A DNA stretch of 64,000 nucleotides from Adineta steineri (lineage: Eukaryota; Rotifera; Eurotatoria; Adinetida; Adinetidae), in assembly GCA_905250115.1 (NCBI GenBank), contig CAJNOI010000051.1:434001-498000 (forward strand), in the 5' to 3' direction. Below are positions 1-13,011 of this stretch, piece after piece. The translations under genes were made by a program, and so were the position numbers. Each line of letters starts with the position of its first letter. The stretch's first letter is position 1. The notes below the pieces were generated by a model that did no database searches, was not told the DNA's origin, and saw only the letters and a list, made by a program, of their open reading frames with translations.

Positions 1-53
1 TTTTCTTATCTTATTCAAGTATTTCATTTGTAATCTATATTTAATATTTTTAG

Positions 54-3017
54 ATGAGTCTGCTTTCAAGAAGATTTATCCGGTTGGTAACCTTCTTGCT
101 GTTACTTGTATACATTACAAATATAAATACATCTACACCACACAATGATGACGAAGAATACATTGATATTGGTGTTCGTTTAACAGGTGATGTGCGTGAT
201 CAACTTATAGCTGATTTAATTGCACAAGAAAGAGGTGTTCTCAGTAGTGGACATGTAAGTTAATAAGAAGAAAACAAAAAATCAAAAGAAATATATTTTT
301 ATATTATTTAATAGATTGAAGGGGTTGGTTTATATCATTTTCAAATTCGTCACAAACGTAATGCTCGTTCCAAACGTGCGGCTGCCTCCCTAGTTGAACA
401 GTTAAGACGTGATGAACGAGTAAAATTATTCATTAGAAAGAAAAAAATCAATCCAAGAAATCTAATTTTTATTTTCAGATTGAATATGTAACCGTTGGTG
501 AAGAATTAGAGAGAAAAAAACGTGATTTGTTTAGTGATGATAGATTAATAGATCTTCTTAGCAAATATAAACAGAAAAAACAATATAATGACGACGACGA
601 TGATGAACCGATAGAAATAGATAGATCAGTACTTGATGTATCATTCGATGATAAATATTTTCCTGAACAATGGTATCTAGTAAGTTATTTATTTAGGATT
701 AGAATTAAACAAAAAAATTGTAATTATATAGCAAAATAAAGGACAATTAAATACACCAGAAAATCATGATATTAATGTTGTTCCAGCTTGGTCAGCTGGA
801 TATTCTGGTAAAGGTGTATTAATTTCTATTGTCGATGATGGTCTTGATCATGCACATCAAGAATTACGTGATCGTTATGTAAGTATATATATACATATAT
901 TAGTGAATAAATGAATGTGTTTGCTTAAAAGAAATCTGAGAATAAATTGAGTACTTTATGTTTCTATATAATTAGCAAGCTCGGTTCAGTTATGATTTAA
1001 ATGATCTTAACGATACTGAACATGACCCAAGTCCAAATATGGATGTTGCTGGAAATAAGTAAGATAGATATGTTAAATAAAATATGGCTTTTAACGAATT
1101 TTTTCTAACGAGCTTGATATGGTTATTAATATTAAATTTACTTTTCTATTCCTTCAAATTTTGGAAATAATGAAAATCTTGTCTGTTTTAGTCATGGTAC
1201 TGAATGTGCTGGAGCGGCGGTTGCTAAAGCAAATAATGAATTATGTGGAGCCGGTGTTGCTTTTAATTCAGATATTTCTGGTTAGAAAAAGAAATCCTGT
1301 TCTATATATATATAATATAACAATTTTCATATAGGTATTCGAATTCTTGATGGACCTATTACAACATTATTAGAAGCTCGTGCTTTAACATTATTTGCTA
1401 ACGATACAGATATTAAAAGTGCTTCATGGGGGTAAAAATTTTATTATTAAATTATAAAATAAAATAGTTGAATTTTATTCAAAGGCCAACTGATGATGGA
1501 ACGAAAATGGAAGCACCTCATGATTTAACTAATGCAGCTTTAGATTATGGTGTTACACATGTAAATATTTTATTTTATAAAATTTCAAATAAACATTATT
1601 TTAATTTCAGGGACGTAGTGGTAAAGGTCTTTTATATATTTGGGCATCGGGTAATGGAGGTGCATCTGATGATGATTGCGGTGCTGATGGTTATGTATCA
1701 CATCATAATGTTATATCAATTGGTTCAATTAATCATATGGGCAAATCAACATATTTTAGTGAATTTTGTCCATCAACAATGGCAGTTGCTTATACAGGTG
1801 GTCGACATTCACGTACATCGTACGAAGATACTATATCAGTAGGTGTTATTACATCGGATATTCAAGGAGGATGTACAAAAAATTTTGCTGGTACATCTAG
1901 TGCTGCACCCATTGCTGCAGGTGTATATGCGTTAGTATTAGAGGCTAATCCGCAGTTAGGTTATCGTGATTTAATGCATATTACTGCTCGAACAGCTCGA
2001 ATACCAAATTTGGATGAAACAGATGATTGGATTATAAATGGAGCTGGCTATCATGTTAGTGATAAATTTGGTTTTGGTGTACTTGATGCTGGACAAATGG
2101 TTGCTTTAGCACAAAATTGGACTAATGTATTACCAAGATATGAATGTATTTTTAATTATACGGGTGATAATGTGTAAGAATAAGAAGAGAAAAATATTTT
2201 TTTTAAATATCTATTTGATTTATTTAGGAAATTAAATATTGGTGATACAATTGAGATACCTATTGATGTTAAAAATTGTATCAATATAACACATATGGAA
2301 CATGTAGTAGCAAGAGTTTCATATGATTTTCATCGTCGTGGTGATGTTAAACTTACACTTACATCACCAAGTAAAACACCATCGGAAGTTCTTTCATATC
2401 GTAGTAACGATGCAAGTCATAAAGGTATATATAAAATTATAAATATAATTTATTAATTTCTTCTTTTTAATATTTTAGGCATTAGAGACTTTCCATTTCT
2501 GACAAATCATAATTGGGATGAACATCCAGTCGGTCGTTGGACATTACGTGTAGAAACTCGTAAACCACAAACGTCTGAATCAGAACAATCAGCTATGCTA
2601 TATCGTGATATAGGTGAAATAAAACATTTTAGTTTACGTATATTTGGCTCGCATCAGCGCGAAAATAAGAAAGAGGACCAACATGCAAAACGAAATAATG
2701 CATTTGCATATGTTCCAACACAAAATGAGATTGAATCAATGTATGAACGTGAATTCGCTGTACGTAAATCACCAAATGTAATGCTAAAACGTAATTATCA
2801 TAAGTTATCTGAAGAACGAGAAATTGAAAAACGAACATCAATGCAAAGTAGTTTTGATCAATCAATTTGGGGAAAAATTCGTGCAGTTATAAAAGACGCT
2901 TTCAATGTTTCTAAATATATTACTGCGGGTCTGGAAATCTATCATAAAGTAATGGAATACCTCCATAAAATAATGGATTCCGTTCATAAATTCCTTCCGG
3001 AAAAATCCAAGACATAA
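54..3017 (+). CDS. PCSK1-like: Proprotein convertase, PC1/3-like (kexin/furin family subtilase)
   Basis: Calcium-dependent serine endoprotease of the secretory pathway that cuts prohormones after paired basic residues. Eleven exons join in frame: 54-254, 315-419, 479-679, 732-878, 976-1058, 1192-1280, 1335-1431, 1485-1560, 1611-2173, 2228-2424 and 2479-3017, giving 765 aa. In order they encode a hydrophobic signal peptide (residues about 8-25); a prodomain with an internal RSKR site and a final RKKR; a subtilisin domain with Asp in SIVDDG, His in HGTECAG, oxyanion Asn in WASGNGG and Ser in GTSSAAP; a P domain with RRGD and HNWDEHP; and a basic tail ending in a predicted amphipathic helix. Asn rather than Asp at the oxyanion position argues against PC2. 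The QWYL...VVPAW segment and the helical tail favour PC1/3 over furin, since no transmembrane segment is seen. The ATG directly follows a tttttag acceptor. The family call is firm; the exact paralogue is less so. Confidence 0.9.
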
Positions 3018-3035
3018 TTTTCTTCTTTACACATT

Positions 3036-3041
3036 AATAAA
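3036..3041 (+). terminator. Polyadenylation signal AATAAA of the convertase gene
   Basis: A canonical AATAAA hexamer lies 19 bp after the convertase stop codon, the expected distance for a short 3' UTR. The remaining 450 bp to the convergent NME5 stop are AT-rich and hold no gene I can support. Confidence 0.5.
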
Positions 3042-3492
3042 CTATGTGTATAAGATTTAATCATATCTATTTTTAGCTTTCAATGTCAAACAAATTTCAA
3101 TTATTTGTGCTTTCATTATTTTTACTAATACATTTTTTTGTTTTTTCTCAATAAATTAACATTTTATTTTCTTGCTAATATTTTATAATCAAATTTCTAC
3201 TAACAAAATTCCCCCAAATCTTTTTTACCGATAATATGATTAATAAAAATTCTCTTGAAATTTCTAAACAGAGTAATTTTCAATCAGAAAGAATGTGCCA
3301 TGGCATTGACTCACGTAACTAGAAAAATATGTATTATAAACTATTATCTATAATATGATACTTGTTATTATTTAGTTATTTATCTTATTGCATGTTCGTT
3401 CATTTTCTATTTTCAAAAAAAAAAGAAGGACAAAAATAGCAGAATATAAGTTGTTTATTATGACATTCTAGTTCGTATTGTTTATTTATTTT

Positions 3493-4490
3493 TTATTCAA
3501 TAATAATAAGATCATCAGGAGATGATGATGATGTATGTACTTGTGTTAATTTTGGTTTATATGGATTTATTTCCATTAATTTATCCGCTAACCATAACTT
3601 TAAATAAAGAAAATAATAAATTTGTTTCTTTCATTCGAAAAATATTGCACTTACAACTGGATCTTTTGGTTTTTCTTTACATAAAGCTGTTAATGCTTTC
3701 ATTAATGTTTTATTAACATTTTGTTCAAGATAATCTTTAGCTGGTTGTCCAACTGGAATTGGTTCAACAATACCTTTTGAAATAAATATATATTAACAAA
3801 TAAATTCTTACATAGTTTTTCATCTACTTACAATTCGGAAAGAAAAAACGAATTTCACGTTCAGCACTAACTGCACTATCACTACCGTGTACGGCATTTT
3901 TTTGTTCATTAGTACCAAATAATGCTCGAATACTAATATAAATAGACAGAATGAATTAATTAATTAAATCAAACAAATTGTTACCTATCAGGATTTGTTT
4001 CTTTGGCAACATCGGAATTTGTAGGTCCAATTAATTCTCTCCATTGTTGAATAGCATTTTCTTTAGCTAAAACCATAGCAACAAGTGGGGCACTTGTCAT
4101 AAATGCAACAAGACTTGGAAAAAATTTCTTTCCATAATGTTCACTATAGAAATCCGAACATTGTTCAGCTGTTAATATAACACGTCGTTTCTAAATAAAA
4201 TAATTCATTAGAAATTATTTTTTTTTCTTCTAAACTTTTGTATAAATACGAACTTGAAGAATAGTAAAACCTTGATTAAGAATAACTGTTTCAATATCAA
4301 TTGCTTTATTAACAGCATCTGGTTTAATTAGAGCCAATGTACGTTCAACAAATATTCCACTTTTATTAAAATCCATTACTGTACTCTGATCACTTCGCAT
4401 GGTATCTTCAAAACCATTTGATTGTTGTTGCTGTTGCTGTTGTTGTTGATTATGATCACCATTAAAACTTTCTTTTGAATGTGATTCCAT
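3493..4490 (-). CDS. NME5: NME5 / radial spoke protein 23 homologue (NDK-like plus DPY-30 motif)
   Basis: Ciliary radial-spoke protein with a nucleoside-diphosphate-kinase fold. Five exons on the minus strand (4490-4254, 4190-3985, 3932-3832, 3773-3655, 3597-3493) give 255 aa. The N-terminal extension carries a short poly-Gln run. The NDK domain starts with ERTLALIKPDAV and contains the conserved Lys of the family, GKKFFPSLVAFM, and NAVHGSDS at the position of the NDK active-site His. A PIPVGQPAKDYL segment and a tail containing LWLADKLMEINPYKPKL match the NME5-specific DPY-30 region, which separates it from metabolic NDKs. NME5 proteins are reported to have weak or no kinase activity and to act in axonemes. 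The first intron uses a weak gttcgt donor, but the phase and homology support it. It is divergent from the reductase gene starting at 4755, with 264 bp between them. Confidence 0.9.
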
Positions 4491-4754
4491 GATAAAGAAA
4501 AAATTTAATCAAGCTTTTCGAATACTATTCTTCTTATTTTCAGAATTAGAAAATATCAACAGAAGAAACTTTCGATCTTCATAAAATTTGTTGCTATAGT
4601 AAACCTCTGAATGAAATCTGTAAATTTTGATAGATGTCATTGTAACATTGAAAATGATTGGTAAACTAAAATACCAATAGAAATCTATTTTTTCTCATAT
4701 TCATTCATTCATCCTTTCTTTCTTTCTTTGCATTTATCTCTATTCAGTTACACA

Positions 4755-5615
4755 ATGGCGACTTCACTTGATAACACAAAAGGAAATATTGTGATTGTAG
4801 GTGCAACGGGAAATACTGGTTTACAACTTGTTGCACAAGCTTTAGAACGAAATTATAAAGTAACTGCACTTGTACGAAATCCAGAAAAATTAGCAGCTCT
4901 TGAACATAAACATCTTGAAGTAACATATCTAAATATATATATTTCCTAAGTATAAAGAAAACTAATTTTTTTAAAGGTTATAACATGTGATTTAATGAAT
5001 CCACTTGAGTTGACTGCACATATGGAAGGACGTATTGCTGTTTTATCTGCACTTGGTCAACCCGGTCTTCAAATATCTGCAATAACTCTTTATGAAGATT
5101 CAATGAAATCAATAGTAACTGCAATGCGTAATGCAAAAGTTAAACGATTAATATGTGTAACTTCATTTTATACAAAATGTAAGTTTTTCTTTTTTTAAAT
5201 ATATATATAAATAGATTCAAAATTTAGATCAACCGGATATATATCCATTTAAATTTAAACTTATTATTCGTCCAATGATTGGCCGTCATCTTGATTCAAT
5301 GTTCATTATGGAAGAATATCTTGAAAAAGAATGTCAAGATTTAGATTATACTATTGTTCGACCACCTCGTTTACTTGATGATCGTATGATAGGTTTGTTG
5401 AATCTATAATTTCATTTTGAATCTATTTTATTTTATTTATTGTTTTATTTTATTTAGAAAAAGAAGTTAAAGTTAATGAGAATGGATATTTCTTTCCTGG
5501 TGAATCAACAGCTAATCGAATACCACGAGCTAATGTAGCTCGTTTTATGTTAGATATATTAAAAGAAGAAAAATATATCCGACAAGCTGTTGCTATTGAT
5601 ATGTCCGCTATGTGA
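4755..5615 (+). CDS. NAD(P)-binding reductase, biliverdin reductase B / flavin reductase-like (atypical SDR)
   Basis: Predicted NAD(P)H-dependent oxidoreductase of the atypical short-chain dehydrogenase group. Exons 4755-4919, 4977-5178, 5228-5392 and 5458-5615 give 229 aa, close to the 206 aa of vertebrate BLVRB. The N-terminus has the Rossmann dinucleotide motif VGATGNTG after a beta strand, then VTALVRNPEKL, the typical start of the second strand, where an Arg favours NADP(H). Later segments such as RLICVTSFYT, DYTIVRPPRL and ANVARFMLDIL match the NmrA/BLVRB-like fold. The substrate cannot be read from the sequence. The ATG at 4755 is preferred over the in-frame ATG at 4728 because a ttcag acceptor ends at 4747, leaving only seven bases before the start, and because the Rossmann strand follows directly. 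Confidence 0.8.
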
Positions 5616-5745
5616 AATTAAGAGTATTTTAACTTGTGAACGTATTTTATATCTAAACTTGCAATAACATCTAATGTTATTAAACAAAAGGTGATTTGTT
5701 TTTGATTATTTTTAGATAGATTAATATTAATATTAATACCAAATA

Positions 5746-8581
5746 ATGGCTGCTGCTCAACCAGCGTATGTACTTTTATTTATTATAAATTTAAATAAAA
5801 ATATGGTTGATATTGTTTTTTAGCTACGAATATTCAGCTTATGATTATCAATATGATGCAAATTCATCTTCTGGATATCCATCTTATGCAAGCTATGAAG
5901 CAGGTGCATCTTATGCACCACCTGGATCATATGAAAGTTATGCAGCATCAGCAGGTTATCCTCCAGGTAGAATATTTCGATAAATTAATCATAGAAATAA
6001 AATAATTCTCTATGAGTTAGGTACTACAGCAGGTCAACCATATACAAGTGTAGATCCATATTCTGGTTATCCAACTACAGCTTATGCTTATCCAACATCA
6101 GCTGCTACTGCTGGTGCACCACCAGCAACTGCAAGTCAAGCATCTTATTCATCAACATATGGTTCATCACCAACGACAACTGGATATGCCTATGATTCGA
6201 GACGTAGTACACCACCACCAACATCTGCAGCTGCACATTATGCACAATATGATTATACATCAGGTGCTGCTGGTATGTTTCATTCTATTATTTTTTTTAT
6301 CTAATGACAACTCTTATTTAATATTATAATAGGTGCATATGCTGGTGCACCACCGCCAGGCGTACCTTATTCTCCTTATAAAACAGCACCAGCATCAAAT
6401 GGTTCATCATCAGCAAGTGCCTATGCAGCTTATTCTGCTTCTGCTCCACCGTCACATGGTGCATATGGTGTTCCACCAGGTAGTCATCTTTCAGGAGCAA
6501 TGGGTACACATCCACCACCAACTCATGTTTATGGTCCACCTCCACCAACAGCTGGTATGATACCTCGACGACCTGAATATTATCCTCCAGCTCCAATGCA
6601 TCATTCAATGCATTATATTCCACAACAAGCTCATTCAATGCATTATCGGTAAGTGAATTTTCATAAGAAAAAAGAAAAAAAAAATTTCAAGTTTAATTTT
6701 TTTTTAAAAATATGTTATGTTCTTCTATCGCCTCGTTCGATATTGTTATATTTTTTTTTCTAAGTTTTTGTTTTTAATGTTTCGGTAAACAACTGAAAAT
6801 ATGGAACATTTTTGTGTTTAATGTACTATGTGTTTTAATCAGTTGATATTCAATTCTTTCTACTTTCTAGGAACAAAAAGTCCAATGGCAAACTATGTTT
6901 TGCTAATAATGAATATAAACAAAATTTTATCTAATTTTAGGATGATTTTAGTACAGCATATTTACAAAAAAAAAAAGAAAATTTAGTTTCATGTATTTTG
7001 TGATACAAAACTTTTTTTTCTGTATATATGTTTATATATGCATAAAGAACAACAGTGTTATATTTCTCTTGTAAATTTTTCTTTTTTTGTTTGTTTATTT
7101 TGTTATTCTTTTCTTTGACAAATTACCTTCACAACAAACATTGTTCTATTATCTTCTTGTGTATTCCAGTTTGCCACCTCGAGGGGGCTATCAACGTGAA
7201 CTTGATGGTAAGTGAAAATGTCTATTTTGTTTATTTTTATCTTTCGTTTATTTCGCTCAGCAGTTTATATTTTGTGTTTTGCTTTCATAAGAAATTCAAA
7301 GTGAATATAAACAACAAAATAATATATATATATATATAAAATAAAAAACGAATTTCATTAGTGAGAAGCATTCTTTCGTGTTACTATATATATGTGTGTA
7401 TGTGTGATATAAAAAGATCAAATGGTGTTTAGCGTTGTTTTCTCTCTAATGTTGAGATCTTTTATTCTATATTAGCGTTATTGTTTATTTTATTTCGTTA
7501 ATTTTTTTTCCTAACATTGTGATATTGAAAACAAAAAGTTTTTTATTTAATATCATTAATTAATTTCTATTTTGAATATTTCATAGAACCTGGTGATGAA
7601 AATGCTCTTCTACGACACGTCGTTTATATAACTGGTTTACCGAAAGAAATTCAAAATGAAACATTAGCTGAAGTATTTGCTGCTGTTTGTGGACCAATTG
7701 CACCGGTAAAGAAAAAATCCTATTAAAATCTTATTTGTTTTTTTGAAAATATTTAATTCTAGGTTGATGTACGCTCACCAAAACCAAAAATTTGGGTTTA
7801 TAAAGATCGTCAAACACGGGAAGGTAAAGGTGAAGCAACAATTACATTTATCAATCCTGATTCATGTCAAACAGCAATTAGTTATTTCGATGGTAATTTA
7901 TTTTTTATTCGATATATACTTTTTTCTAATAGATTATCTTGTGTTGTTTAGGAAAAGAATTGTTTGGTCGTGAAATTCGTGTTACATTATGTCCAAGACG
8001 TATGTATAATATGCAAAAACAAAATACACCATTCAATCCTGCTGCTCCATCAATGAATACAAATACAGTAGCTAAGCAAATCAATACAAATAATATTATT
8101 AATACAACAACAGCAGATAGTTCAACAACCCCACCAATAACAACAACGACTGCTGCAAATACGTCATCATCATCGTCAACAACACCAGCAACAACATCAA
8201 CAACAACAACGTCTGTTACAACTGCTAACCCAATAGCAACAATATCTTCATCAACACTTGGATTACCACGTCAATTGAATCATTCATTGTTTAAATTACG
8301 ACAAACACCTGAACAACAACGTGGTCTTTTACCTACTCCACCTCTTACTTTGTATGAAACAAAAAAAAAGTTTTTTTTAATAATATAATTAATTTAATTT
8401 AGTGGAGGACCTATGATAAATACTGCAGGTCAACGGGATGGTGTTCGAAAAGAATTACCTCGTATTGCACTAAATAGGCAAGTATTTTTCTTCGAGTTCC
8501 TATATAGTTTATTTATTTTTGTTTGTTTCTTTTAGAGGTAATTATATTAATCCAACGACTATTCGTCCGAAACCTTATTAA
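5746..8581 (+). CDS. FET-type RNA-binding protein (FUS/EWSR1/TAF15-like)
   Basis: Nuclear RNA-binding protein of the FET group (fly cabeza), expected in transcription and RNA processing. Ten exons (5746-5765, 5824-5966, 6021-6272, 6333-6648, 7170-7207, 7587-7705, 7763-7892, 7952-8351, 8403-8477, 8536-8581) give 512 aa. Residues 1 to about 245 form a Tyr/Ser/Ala/Pro/Gly-rich low-complexity region with many SYAS, GYP and AYA repeats, like the FET prion-like domain. One RRM follows (about 265-355): VVYITGLP is RNP2-like, and the stretch from DRQTREGKGEATITF to YFDGKELFGREI is typical of FET proteins. After it come Asn/Thr/Ser-rich sequence and a short Arg/Gly-poor tail. I see no RanBP2 zinc finger and no RGG block, so it is a reduced member or a FET-RRM relative. 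The last intron has a GC donor. Confidence 0.8.
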
Positions 8582-9793
8582 CATTATTGTTTTCATAATT
8601 GTCTCATTTGTTAGCTTGTTGTGCATTTTTTTTTCTGTATACGTGTGTGTGTTTGTGAACATATATTCAAAAAAAACCTAAGAAGAAAATATTCCATATG
8701 CACATTGCAAGTTATTTTTTAGTTTGACAAATAATGTGTTTATTACGTTGAAATTCCCATATAAAATAGAACTTTTAACAACAATTAATTTATATTTCAA
8801 TAATTAATTAATAGAAGAAAAAGATAGATTAATTCGCCATCGAATCTAATGATAGTTCGTTTCTATGAATCAATAGTTATTGTAATGTAATCGGTTTTCA
8901 ATGATGTATTTTTATTATAGGATAAACATAAATCGATCTATTTTATTTCTATCCCTGCTTGTATTATATAAATAAATGTAATTTAAGAACATTATACCGA
9001 AATAGATCGGGTTCGACTCAACTTACATAGATCCAATTCTTCTTTATTGTATAGATATTATTTTTCGCATCATTATAATCGAAGCATCTGGTTTTGACTA
9101 ACTTTTGTATTTTATATAAAAGATGCGAAGACAAGGAAAATATAATCGTACTTTATGATGTTATAAAGAATAATACTGAAAGACAGCAAAAAACCTTGTG
9201 TTAATTGTATTTGAGAAAGTTAGAACAAAGAAATATGTTTTGTTGTTGGTTTCTTATGAGAACTAATAAAAAATAGAAAAGAAGTCATCCATAAAGGGAT
9301 TTATCATATCCAAAGCAATACAATCCAAGCGTTGAAAAATACTAAGGAAATTTATTTTGATTGTTTCTAAAATAAATTTTAGAGAATTCTAGTCATAGAA
9401 GTTAAATGAAATGATACACAAACCAAACAATTCTATCAATTATTTTATTCATCTATACTTTATTACTAAAATTCTATAGTTTTTAAGTAAAACGCTTGCA
9501 TACTTTTCAATTATTGAGAATAAAATAAATGCAAAAATATTCAGGTCTCTATTATGATATTAATAGACGAAAATAAAAAATCGATATCTTAACTTTTTCA
9601 CATAATCTAATAGTGGGAGCAATAGTAGTTATTTATGTCGCAGATTATTTTACGCAGGTGTTAAGTTTTCTCAATTATGCCTCCGCTCCCATCAATGATA
9701 ACCAGGAGTGTTTTTAAAGCGTGTTGTTCTATATCTATTATCATATTCGTTCCCAATAGAGGAAAGTCTGTGGGTGTGTGTACATCGACAATA
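8582..9793. other. Intergenic, 1.2 kb, nothing recognised
   Basis: AT-rich spacer between the FET-type gene and the lipase gene. It should contain the 3' UTR of the former and the promoter of the latter. No conserved reading frame, RNA gene or repeat was recognised. An in-frame ATG at 9677 would add 39 residues to the lipase, but these are basic and Cys-rich and precede an obvious signal peptide, so the later ATG was chosen. Confidence 0.4.
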
Positions 9794-11785
9794 ATGCTGT
9801 TTTATATTACTATTCCAATTTTATGTCTTGCTACTTTAGCAGTACATGCTGATGAATTTCTTCCAGGTTAGTAAAATACTTACTCGAATATGATCAATAA
9901 CAAGATATATAAATTTAGTTCATAGTAGTCGAGCATCTCAAACATGTTATGGTGAACATGGATGTTTTACTACTGCTAAACCATTTGGTAAGAATGCTTT
10001 CAGTATTAATTAATAAACTGTTTTTATGATAAAATAGGTGGAACATTACAACGACCATTCACTGTATTACCTGATCAGGTATGATTAATATTCTCTAGTT
10101 TTTCATTTTCATTCTTTTACGGATTCTTTTAGCCAAGTGTAATTGGAACTAAGTTTTATTTATATACAAGAGCAACACGAAAAAGTCGCACAGAAATTAG
10201 CCGATCCACAACACTTAGTCCATGGTCTTCAAAAGTACCTACAAAATTTCTTGTTCATGGCTTTTTAGATAGTACTAATAATAAACAATGGTGGATAGAT
10301 ATGAAAAATGCTATGCTCGATGTAGTATGTATCGATTTATAAAACTTTTATCTATGATCGTACATGTTTGCAAATTTAGGAAGATGTAAATGTTATTATG
10401 GTTGATTGGTCTAAAGGTAATGGATTTCCATATACAAAAGCTGCATCAAATACTCAAGTTGTTGGTGCTGAAATTGCATTACTTATTAAATATATGATAG
10501 AGAAACATGGCTCTAAAGCTATAGATTTTCATGTTATTGGTCATTCTCTTGGTAGCCATGTTGCAGGTTATGTTGGAAAAAATCTTCCTGGACTTAGTCG
10601 AATTTCAGGTAATTGAAAATATTTGTTTATTTATTCTTACACATTGATTTGATTTTATAGGCTTGGATCCTGCTGGTCCTTATTTTGAAAATACTGATCC
10701 ATCAGTTCGTCTTGATCCTACTGATGCTTTATTTGTCGATGTTATTCATACAGATGGTACTCATAATCTTCTTCTTGGACTAGGTATTTCATATACGTCT
10801 AATCTTTTCAGTTACATATTCTTTTTTTTCCAGGTACTCTTCAACGAATGGGTCATGTTGATTTTTTTCCTAATGGTGGTTATAATCAACCTAAATGTTC
10901 AGCAACATCAGGCAAAATCATAAATCTTATTCTTCAACTTGGAACAATGAATGTTGAAGGTATTTCTCTAAATGTAATAATCTTATTAATATAATTCATT
11001 AATATCTAGGTTTTATGATGACATCATTATGTAGTCATATGGCTGCTGTTTATTTCTATACAGATACAATTCGTAATCAATGTCCATATGTAGGTTTTTC
11101 ATGTTCGAATTTCGATGAATTTGATTCGGGTAAATGTTCATTACAATGTGACGGTAATAAAAAATGTAATCGTATGGGTTATTGGGCAACATCAACTGAT
11201 GCTAAAGGAGATCTTTATTTAAAAACACAAGATGCTAATGCTTTTCCATTTTGTGGTAAATTTTCACCTTTTCTCGTCTTATATTATATAAAATTATATT
11301 TATTGTGTATTCTAGTCAATCATTTTCAAGTTACTCTTCAATCGGGCTCAGCGTATACACAAACACGAGGTGTTGTAACATTGAAACTTATTGGTACTCT
11401 TCAAACAATTTCTGTTGTTTTTGATAAGTATGTAAATGAATAGACATTTTTATCTATTTATACATGTAAACGAATTATTTAGTGGAGATACAACATTTAA
11501 ACGTGATTCAACTGAAACTCGTTTTATTCCACTTACTGTTGATATTGGTGAAGTGAAACAAATTGAAGTTGATTTCAAGAAAAAAGCTAGTTTAGTTACA
11601 ACTTTATTATATTCATCATCATGGGCATTTACTAAAGCTATTGTACTTAATGGTGATAATCAAAATAGGTAAATTATATTCATTATAGAAAAAACAGAAT
11701 ATCGTTACTTTATTTTAGTCGTACATTTTGTTCTAATGATATGATTGGTACAACTGATTCAAAATTCCGATTTTCTTCATGTTAA
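9794..11785 (+). CDS. Secreted pancreatic-type triacylglycerol lipase (lipase plus PLAT)
   Basis: Secreted alpha/beta-hydrolase that cleaves ester bonds of dietary or yolk lipids. Eleven exons (9794-9866, 9919-9987, 10038-10078, 10133-10324, 10380-10608, 10661-10783, 10834-10959, 11010-11255, 11316-11427, 11483-11668, 11719-11785) give 487 aa, close to the 465 aa of human pancreatic lipase. A signal peptide is followed by CYGEHGCF, the typical mature start. The catalytic triad is visible: Ser in GHSLGSH, Asp in GLDPAGP and His in [18 protein letters not shown] provides the oxyanion loop, and the Cys-bounded segment before the His is a short lid. The C-terminal 130 residues look like a PLAT/colipase-binding domain. 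Pancreatic lipase, lipase-related protein and phospholipase A1 types cannot be separated reliably here. Two overlapping AATAAA signals follow at 11920-11929. Confidence 0.9.
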
Positions 11786-11919
11786 AATTTTTTGTTTCAA
11801 AAAAATATCTTGTCTATCACAAAAAAAGAAATTGTCATTGATATCAGTAATTGAAGATCAGTAATGTGTATTGTCAGTAATTATTCATAATGTAGAATAT
11901 AAGACTGTATTCTACTAAT

Positions 11920-11929
11920 AATAAATAAA
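11920..11929 (+). terminator. Overlapping AATAAA polyadenylation signals of the lipase gene
   Basis: Two overlapping AATAAA hexamers (11920-11925 and 11924-11929) lie about 135 bp after the lipase stop codon, a plausible 3' UTR length. The roughly 1 kb from here to the catalase start contains only short chance reading frames. Confidence 0.45.
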
Positions 11930-12945
11930 TGGGATTGTTCTATTATAAAGACCTGTGTCATATATGCTGTTATGTCTCTAATAAAAACATGTTATTTTTT
12001 TTTCATTCGAGTAGAAGATATTTATCTATATCTATATATGAATACACTTGAGTTTGTTATCTGTATAAAAAGGTTTATATTAATAGTTAGTTATTATCTA
12101 AAAGATAATACATGTAGATACGCGAAGAGAAATATCGAACCGATTGACTGTTTTGAACATGTACTTTTTAGTTTGAGAAATAAAACTAATATGATATTGG
12201 GTTTCTATATGTTGACTGAGTGAACTTATTAGAATAATATCTTTTAATAAACATCTTTTTACATCTTCGTTCAATAACAGTACTTAATTGAAGAGTTGAG
12301 GAGAGTATCTAATCAAACATGAGCCGATGATGAGCGTCCTCTTCTGTCGATAGATCTCTCCCAATCAAGCTATACTTACACGAGTAAATTAAAAGGAAAA
12401 AGACACAGGTCACGAAGGTTAATGATAAAGACAAAGTTCAAAACGTTTATACAAAAATATGTTATATCACATTTTCAATGTCAATGAGTGCATTATTTCA
12501 TACGATTTTAATTTAGAGAATACATTATCATATTGAATCTGTTTGATAGAATTGTCTGTTTTTTTGCATTCATTTATTCAGGTATAGAGAAAAGTGGTGT
12601 GTTAAATCAATATTTTTGTACAAGTCACGTGTCGTCTTTTGTGATCAAAATCGAGGGAGAATAGCAAAGTATATAAATACTTCGTCTATTCACATATGCT
12701 GCACGAAGGACGATAACGGCAACAGCGTCTATGTAAGGATTACAAAAAAGAAGAAAAACAACAAGACAGCAGTAGATGTGAGATATGCATATTACTGTTA
12801 TTTTCTATAATGATCAGTTTGAATTTTTCTCGATCCTTTCGTACTGTTCTTGATGCTTCTCGCCTATTTCTAATAGTCTAAGTAACGAAGAGAATAAAAG
12901 AAATATATCGTACCCAATGACATTGATTATATAATCAGAACGCGG

Positions 12946-12952
12946 TATAAAT
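12946..12952 (+). promoter_or_regulatory. Candidate TATA box of the catalase gene
   Basis: TATAAAT sits in a small GC-richer context about 65 bp before the catalase ATG, the expected place for a core promoter with a short leader. It is suggestive only: the surrounding DNA is very AT-rich and no start site is known. A ttttag occurs about 25 bp upstream of the ATG and could be an acceptor. Confidence 0.35.
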
Positions 12953-13011
12953 GCGATGTTATTTCTTAACACAATCTATTTTAGATTTCATTTTTTCATC
13001 GATTTATAATT

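Noticed and set aside
9677..9793. N-terminal extension of the lipase from an upstream in-frame ATG
   Set aside because: The extension would bury the signal peptide behind 39 residues.
12616..12810. 64-codon frame before the catalase gene
   Set aside because: No similarity, no splice or leader context and located in the likely catalase promoter region.
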